From Girardinichthys multiradiatus (Eukaryota > Chordata > Actinopteri > Cyprinodontiformes > Goodeidae): 64,000 bases of DNA. The stretch lies in assembly GCF_021462225.1 (NCBI RefSeq), contig NC_061802.1, positions 10,628,859-10,692,858 of the forward strand. Direction: 5' to 3'. Made by a program: the position numbers and the translations under genes. The notes under the pieces are model-generated. The model had not been told where the DNA came from, made no database searches, and worked only from the letters and a program-made list of their open reading frames with translations. Below, in pieces: positions 60,150-64,000 of this stretch. Each line of letters starts with the position of its first letter. The first letter of the stretch is position 1.

Positions 60150-63100
60150 AACAGTTAGGCCCAGAAATATTTGGACAGTGACACAATCTTCATGATTTGA
60201 GCTCTGCATGCCACCATATTGAATTTGAAATTAGCAACTACAACAGAATTTAAGTGCAGACTTTAAGGTTTAATTCAAGGGGTTGAACAAAAATATATGA
60301 TTAAACATGTAGATTTTTATACAAACGTTCCTCATTTCAGGGGCTCAAAGAGTAATTGGACAAATAAAGATAACCGTAAGTAAAATGTTGCTTTTCAATA
60401 TTTTGTTGAGAATCCTTTGCAGGCAATGACTGCTTGAAGTCTGGAACGCATGGACATCACCAAACGCTGGGTTTCCTCCTTTGTGATGCTTTGCCAGGCC
60501 TTTACTGCAGCTGTCTTTAGTTGTTGTTTGTTTGTGGGTCTTTCTGCCTTAAGTTTTGTCTTCAGCAAGTGAAATGCATGCTCGATTGGGTTGAGATCAG
60601 GTGATTGACTCGGCCATTGCAGAATATTCCACTTCTTCACTTTAAAAAACTCCTGGGTTGCTTTTGCAGTATGTTTTGGGTCATTGTCCATCTGTAAAGT
60701 GAAGCGCCGTCCAATCAACTTTGCTGAATTTGGCTGAATCTGAGCAGAAAGTATATCCCTATATCCCTATACACATCCGGCTGCTTCTGTCTTTTGTCAC
60801 ATCATCAATAACCACAAGTGACCCAGTGCCATTGGAAGCCATGCATGCCCTTGGCATCACACTGCCTCCACCATGTTTTATAGAAGATATGGTGTGCTTT
60901 GGACCGTGAGCTGTTCCAACTCTTCTCCAAACTTTCTTCTTCCCATCATTCTGGTATAGGTTGATCTTAGTCTCATCTGTCCAAAGAATGCTGTTCAAGA
61001 ACTGGGCTGGCTTCTTCAGGTGTTTTTTGGCAAAGTCAATTCTGGCCTTTCTGTTTTTGAGGCTGATTAATGGTTTCCACCTCGTGGTGAATCCTTTGTA
61101 TTTACTCTCATGAAGTCTTCTCTTTATGGTAGACTTAGATACTGGTGCACCTACTTCCTGGAGAGTGTTCTTCACTTGAATGTTGAGAAAGGGGTTTTTC
61201 TTCACCATGGAAAGGATTCTGTGATCATCCACCACTGTTGTCTTCTGTAGTTGAGTTCCCAAGTTCACCAGAGCACTCTTTTTTTCTCAGAATGTATCAC
61301 ACTGCTGATTTGGCCACTCCTAACATTTCTGCTATCTCTCTGATGGATTTCTTCTTTTTTTAGCCTCAGGATAGTCTGTTTCACCTCCATTGAGAGCTCC
61401 TTTGACCGCATGTTGTGGGTTCACAGCAACAGCTTCCAAATGCAAATGCCACACCTGGAATCAACTCCAGACCTTTTACCTGCTTAATTGATAACAGGTT
61501 AACGAGGGAGAAGCCGATGCAGCCTTGTTATTTTTTTTTTTTGCAGCCTTCTGAGTGTTGGACCATTTGTTTGCTACTACATACCCCAGTATGGTCTGCT
61601 ACCACAACTCCCAGCAGGAATTGCAGCTGCTACCACAACTCCCAGCATGAAGTGCAGCTGATAGGAAGGGGTGTCGCAGCTCTGATGTCACAGTGGACTA
61701 TATAACAATATGAGGCTGCTCCACCATTGCTTTTCACGCTGGAAACCGAGACCGGTTACCCACGCAACTGAGGCACGCATCCTTCTGGAGAAGAAACTCA
61801 CATGTGGGTTTTCATTCATTCTCCCCATTGGCCAAATTCATGAAAGAGGTTCCTGGGATAAGAAGACCAGGAAACTTTACTTTACCGATCGAAGACGTGG
61901 ATTTAACACGTGTCCAAAACCCACGGAGGTTTTTCAAGGAGACGAAATCTTCCTCCCTGTTTTGTTCCAGTCGACTGCTGACAGTCCATCATAATTTTCC
62001 CCTTTGCCAAAGGAGGCCAAGGACGAAGACGACTGCTTCCCCTTGAGTTAGTTACGGACACGTAACTGCTCCCCCTTTTCCTCCCCCCGACTCCAAGGAG
62101 GACGACACCAAGTCATCCCATTTTGTTTTATTTCTATTAGAAATAGCTTGGGCAGGATAGAGTAGGATTTTAGGGCGATTTAGAATCGCTACTTATAGTC
62201 CAATGTGTTCTAAGTTGTATGTGCATGCAATGTCTTATTGAAACTTTGATTGCTGTTGGACTCTGAAAGCCACCGGGCTTTGAAGCTGTGAGTGTCTAAC
62301 GGTGCTTTTGAAGACCTGAGCGCAGACTCAGGTGAACTTAAAGTTGGACTACTAGAACCTCATGGTGGAAAACTCACTATTCCTTTGTCTTCACTCTTCG
62401 TGTTTTTCCACTGGTTGCCGCCTAAAGTTTTATGACCCTGTGTGTTCACTGAGTTCCAACTTTGGGGGGTTTTATGACCTTTTGTGGTTTATTGAGCTAC
62501 CACTTTGGCGGGGCCGCTCCCAAAGCTTCGCTCAGCACCATATTATCGCTTGTTTTTGCCATAACGACTGGTTTGATTTCATACACACTTTTATCTTGAT
62601 TAGTTAGTTATTTTACCCCTTTTACCCCTTTTGTTTAGAACGTTGCATGCCTGATTAGGTGAAGATTATTGAATTGGAATAGCGAGGTGTATCAGGGCTG
62701 TTGATTTAATAAATATTCCTGTAGATAAAGAGAAAGTGTTTGTTTTTATTTTGAGCAAGAGTGATTTGTTTGTCAAAATAAGGTCAAAGTTCCCCACCTT
62801 CGGTGAAGCGGTTGATTAAGCAGTGACATCTAGTAATAGTAATCAATTATTACTTATTTAATAATTGTAATTATCAAAGGCCTTGAGCCATAATTACAAC
62901 ACCAGAGGCCTGATTTCGATTCGTAAGTAATGATTTTTGGTTAAGAAAGAAAAACATTTCTCCAAATTATGATTTTAAATTATAATTCTTAATAAATATT
63001 AATTAATTAATAATCATAATTTTTACATGAGTCAATTGTCCAATTACATATGGCCCCTTGAAAAAGAGGTGGATACGTGATTACGTAATTCCTAAACACT

Positions 63101-63198
63101 CTCTCAAATTACAGCAGATAGACTGCACCTTAAGCCCATTTTGATTATATAATTTTATCCAGAATATTTTTTTGTAAACAGCTAAAATATATATATGT

Positions 63199-63260
<62 letters not shown>

Positions 63261-64000
63261 GTATGTAAATGTTATTAAAACCATGTTTAGTCAACAAAAT
63301 GTGCACCCCTACCTGAGTGAGACGCTGCTGATGTTTCCAAAGTCAAGTTTACGTTTTAACACCTCCTTTATCTGTCCTTTTTCAGGGCCCTTCTTCACCT
63401 TCTCTCGGCCAATCAGATAGATCCCCTTAGGGGTCAAGATCAAGTCTCTTTTGATGGACTGTGTGGAAGGAGAAAAGAGGAACTATCAACTGTGCATTTC
63501 AAGAAAGGGGAAGAAGAGTGGGTGAAAAGGAGTTTTTGTGTTTTAATCACTATTTATAACATTTACCTTGAACCTGCGGTCAAATTTGGTCACCGAATCA
63601 GCGAAGTCCACGCGCTCCCTCTTGGTTAGGAACTGCCGCAGCTCAGGTCTTTGCTCCAGACCGAGGTAGTCTCCAACAAAATTCCTGTTGATGCTATTTT
63701 TCCTCCGCTCCTTGGAGTTGTACAGGATGTCTGAGGCTGCGTGTTGACAGGAAGTTAGGACACATTTTAAAAACTGAACTCAAACTGTGTAATATGGTCG
63801 GAAGAATGTAAAGAAACTTTAGTTTTTGCTGCTGCTCACCCTCTTCCCTCATCTGTTCATACTTCTTCCTGGCGTTATATCGTCTCCAGGCCTTTTGAAT
63901 AATTCTGGCAAAGGTGTCAAACTTCCTTTCTCTCATCTCCTCAAGAAGAAACAGCTAAAGAAGATAAAGAATGTGGTAAGTGTTAAACATAAAACCATTT
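54404..64000 (-). CDS. myo1f: myo1f, C-terminal part: IQ motif, TH1 tail, proline-rich TH2 and SH3; motor domain outside the window
   Basis: Myosin-1F is a long-tailed class I myosin that couples actin to membranes in leukocytes, affecting adhesion and migration. Nine exons (1236 nt, every junction in frame) give the last 411 residues. In order they hold an IQ motif ([15 protein letters not shown]), the TH1 lipid-binding tail (about residues 45-245 of this part), a TH2 region rich in Pro/Ser/Gln (to about 330), and an SH3 domain starting [17 protein letters not shown] and ending [14 protein letters not shown]1F is favoured over MYO1E by [37 protein letters not shown] and FLNVPDQGM. Exons for the motor head must lie beyond 64000. 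Confidence 0.95.
54576..54736 (-). CDS. myo1f: myo1f exon (TH2 end and first part of SH3)
   Basis: The exon encodes [20 protein letters not shown], then [20 protein letters not shown] and [13 protein letters not shown]. The ALYQY motif opens the SH3 domain. The acceptor is GTTCACAG and the donor is AGAGG|GTGTGT. Confidence 0.95.
55692..55899 (-). CDS. myo1f: myo1f exon (proline-rich TH2)
   Basis: In the splice-consistent frame this encodes [20 protein letters not shown], then [20 protein letters not shown] and a stretch ending [14 protein letters not shown]. Human MYO1F ends this region [11 protein letters not shown]. The acceptor is TTTCTAG and the donor is TCAGG|GTAAGA. A longer open frame over the same bases is out of phase. 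Confidence 0.92.
56714..56776 (-). CDS. myo1f: myo1f small exon (TH2 start)
   Basis: This 63-bp exon encodes [20 protein letters not shown] then R. The acceptor CTATAG|AGCC was chosen because joining gives S-S-K-P-T-R-K, as in human MYO1F. The donor is CAGAG|GTGTGA. Confidence 0.9.
56903..57051 (-). CDS. myo1f: myo1f exon (end of TH1)
   Basis: The exon encodes [20 protein letters not shown], then [20 protein letters not shown] and IGDGLPKSS. The acceptor is GGCTTTCAG and the donor is [22 protein letters not shown] and GDGLPKSS are MYO1F signatures. Confidence 0.95.
57130..57276 (-). CDS. myo1f: myo1f exon (TH1)
   Basis: The exon encodes [20 protein letters not shown], then [20 protein letters not shown] and KLTISFSD. 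The acceptor is CTTTTCAG and the donor is GACAG|GTAGAG. Confidence 0.95.
57277..59270. other. left part of the 6-kb myo1f intron
   Basis: AT-rich DNA without an exon. TACTTTTTACTTCTACTTAAG and CTACTCTTACTCAAGTAC near 58270-58340 and 57890-57930 are loosely repeated (reverse and forward). Nothing else stands out. Confidence 0.3.
59275..60085. mobile_element. possible non-autonomous DNA element (GTCTCATTTATAAAC end)
   Basis: CAGGGGTCTCATTTATAAAC on the left and, inverted, a right end with GCTCATTTATCACAG share a core. It resembles a teleost Harbinger-related repeat. The class is uncertain. Confidence 0.4.
60096..60146. repeat. TA microsatellite, insertion site of a Tc1-like element
   Basis: About 50 bp of TA repeat directly next to the Tc1-like terminal repeat at 60151. 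A matching TA-rich run at 63187-63268 lies at the other end. Confidence 0.9.
60395..61400 (-). pseudogene. Tc1-like transposase, frameshifted
   Basis: Open pieces at 61268-60759 and 60718-60395 encode [20 protein letters not shown], the catalytic [20 protein letters not shown] and LNPIEHAF, so all three DD34E acids are present. A frameshift near 60720-60790, next to a duplicated ATATCCCT, breaks the gene. The N-terminus (61400-61270) is in another frame with sequence missing. It is inactive as it stands. Confidence 0.88.
61556..63027. mobile_element. solo LTR (1472 bp) with 4-bp TGAG duplication
   Basis: The insert starts TGTTGGACC, ends TTTTTACA, and is flanked by TGAG on both sides (61552-61555 and 63028-63031), as LTR elements are. 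Taking it out rejoins the Tc1 sequence. A TATA-like CTATATAAC at 61698-61706 and an AATAAA at 62708-62713 give it a plus-strand promoter and polyadenylation layout. No coding genes of a retroelement are present. The family is unknown to me. Confidence 0.7.
61596..61657 (+). repeat. two 31-bp tandem units with a STAF/ZNF143-like motif
   Basis: The units at 61596-61626 and 61627-61657 both start CTGCTACCACAACTCCCAGC and differ at two bases. A weaker third unit precedes at 61571-61595. The core CCACAACTCCCAGCATG is close to the ZNF143/STAF site (ACTACAACTCCCAGCATGC, recalled). Confidence 0.75.
63187..63268. repeat. AT/ATGT microsatellite
   Basis: TA repeats pass into four or five ATGT units. 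The run overlaps the lost right end of the Tc1-like element. Confidence 0.9.
63313..63458 (-). CDS. myo1f: myo1f exon (TH1)
   Basis: The exon encodes [20 protein letters not shown], then [20 protein letters not shown] and GNISSVSL. The acceptor is TCCACACAG and the donor is CTCAG|GTAGGG. The 6-kb intron that follows holds the Tc1/LTR nest. Confidence 0.95.
63567..63736 (-). CDS. myo1f: myo1f exon (start of TH1)
   Basis: The exon encodes [20 protein letters not shown], then [20 protein letters not shown] and [16 protein letters not shown]. Human MYO1F is nearly identical. The acceptor is ACACGCAG and the donor is TTCAAG|GTAAAT. Confidence 0.96.
63840..63954 (-). CDS. myo1f: myo1f exon (IQ motif)
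   Basis: The exon encodes [20 protein letters not shown], then [18 protein letters not shown]. It contains one calmodulin-binding IQ motif. The acceptor is CTTCTTTAG and the donor is GAGG|GTGAGC. Confidence 0.95.

Larger units (their letters stand above)
60151..63180 (-). mobile_element. Tc1-like transposon split by a solo LTR
   Basis: The left terminal repeat is CAGTTAGGCCCAGAAATATT then TGGACAGTGACAC. The element runs to about 61555, is interrupted, and resumes at 63028 with GTCAATTGTCCAATTACATA. The right terminal repeat is lost in TA repeats. Without the insertion it is about 1.55 kb, the usual Tc1 size. Confidence 0.85.

Noticed and set aside
1..64000. CRISPR arrays, operons, tRNA or rRNA genes
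   Set aside because: None seen. The repeats are dispersed eukaryotic elements, and tRNA-like heads belong to SINEs with non-tRNA bodies and decayed folds.

Overview
The window is vertebrate genomic DNA, almost certainly from a ray-finned (teleost) fish. Protein-coding exons are short, have GT-AG borders and match vertebrate nuclear genes. The spaces between them are packed with teleost-type repeats: several Tc1-like element families, hAT- and Harbinger-type MITEs, tRNA-derived SINEs, non-LTR retrotransposon fragments and long AT/CA microsatellites. The repeat mix suggests a percomorph, possibly a killifish, livebearer or relative; that is an impression from recalled repeats, not a demonstration. 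Gene names come from recalled human orthologues, since no database search was possible.

Three genes lie head-to-tail, all on the minus strand. (1) mllt1 (ENL, a YEATS-domain acetyl-lysine reader of the super elongation complex and DOT1L complexes) is complete as coding sequence. It has 12 coding exons from the start codon at 24634 to the stop at 234, 1755 nt and 584 codons plus stop, with every junction in frame. Intron 1 is 9.3 kb, and a CpG-rich promoter with CCAAT and GC boxes lies near 24.6-24.9 kb. (2) acer1 (alkaline ceramidase 1) has six clear coding exons between 34360 and 39936. A likely 7-nt first coding exon lies about 10 kb upstream at 49977-49983; with it the coding sequence is exactly 828 nt (275 aa plus stop). 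One of its introns has a GC-AG border. (3) myo1f (long-tailed class I myosin) contributes its last nine coding exons, 54404-63954: 411 residues covering an IQ motif, the TH1 tail, the proline-rich TH2 region and a complete SH3 domain. Its motor-domain exons lie beyond the right edge.

The mllt1-acer1 adjacency, with both genes on the same strand, matches human 19p13.3 as I recall it. The genes have unrelated jobs (transcription elongation, sphingolipid turnover, leukocyte motility/adhesion), so this is inherited synteny and not a functional cluster.

The noncoding DNA holds a readable history of nested insertions. At 60.1-63.2 kb a Tc1-like element inside a TA microsatellite was split by a 1.47-kb solo LTR with a 4-bp duplication. 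At 40.2-42.1 kb a LINE has an inverted 5' part (twin-priming signature) and is itself split by a Harbinger-type element with a TCA duplication. At 45.4-48.2 kb a LINE is split by a 425-bp hAT MITE with a perfect 8-bp duplication. Two perfect 18-19-bp hairpins with 5-nt loops, a canonical CTCF-type motif between mllt1 and acer1, and 20- and 25-nt poly-G runs are also visible. I found no evidence of a wholly new biological system. The best leads are the distant acer1 first exon, the repeated STAF/ZNF143-like motif in the LTR, and the nested insertions.
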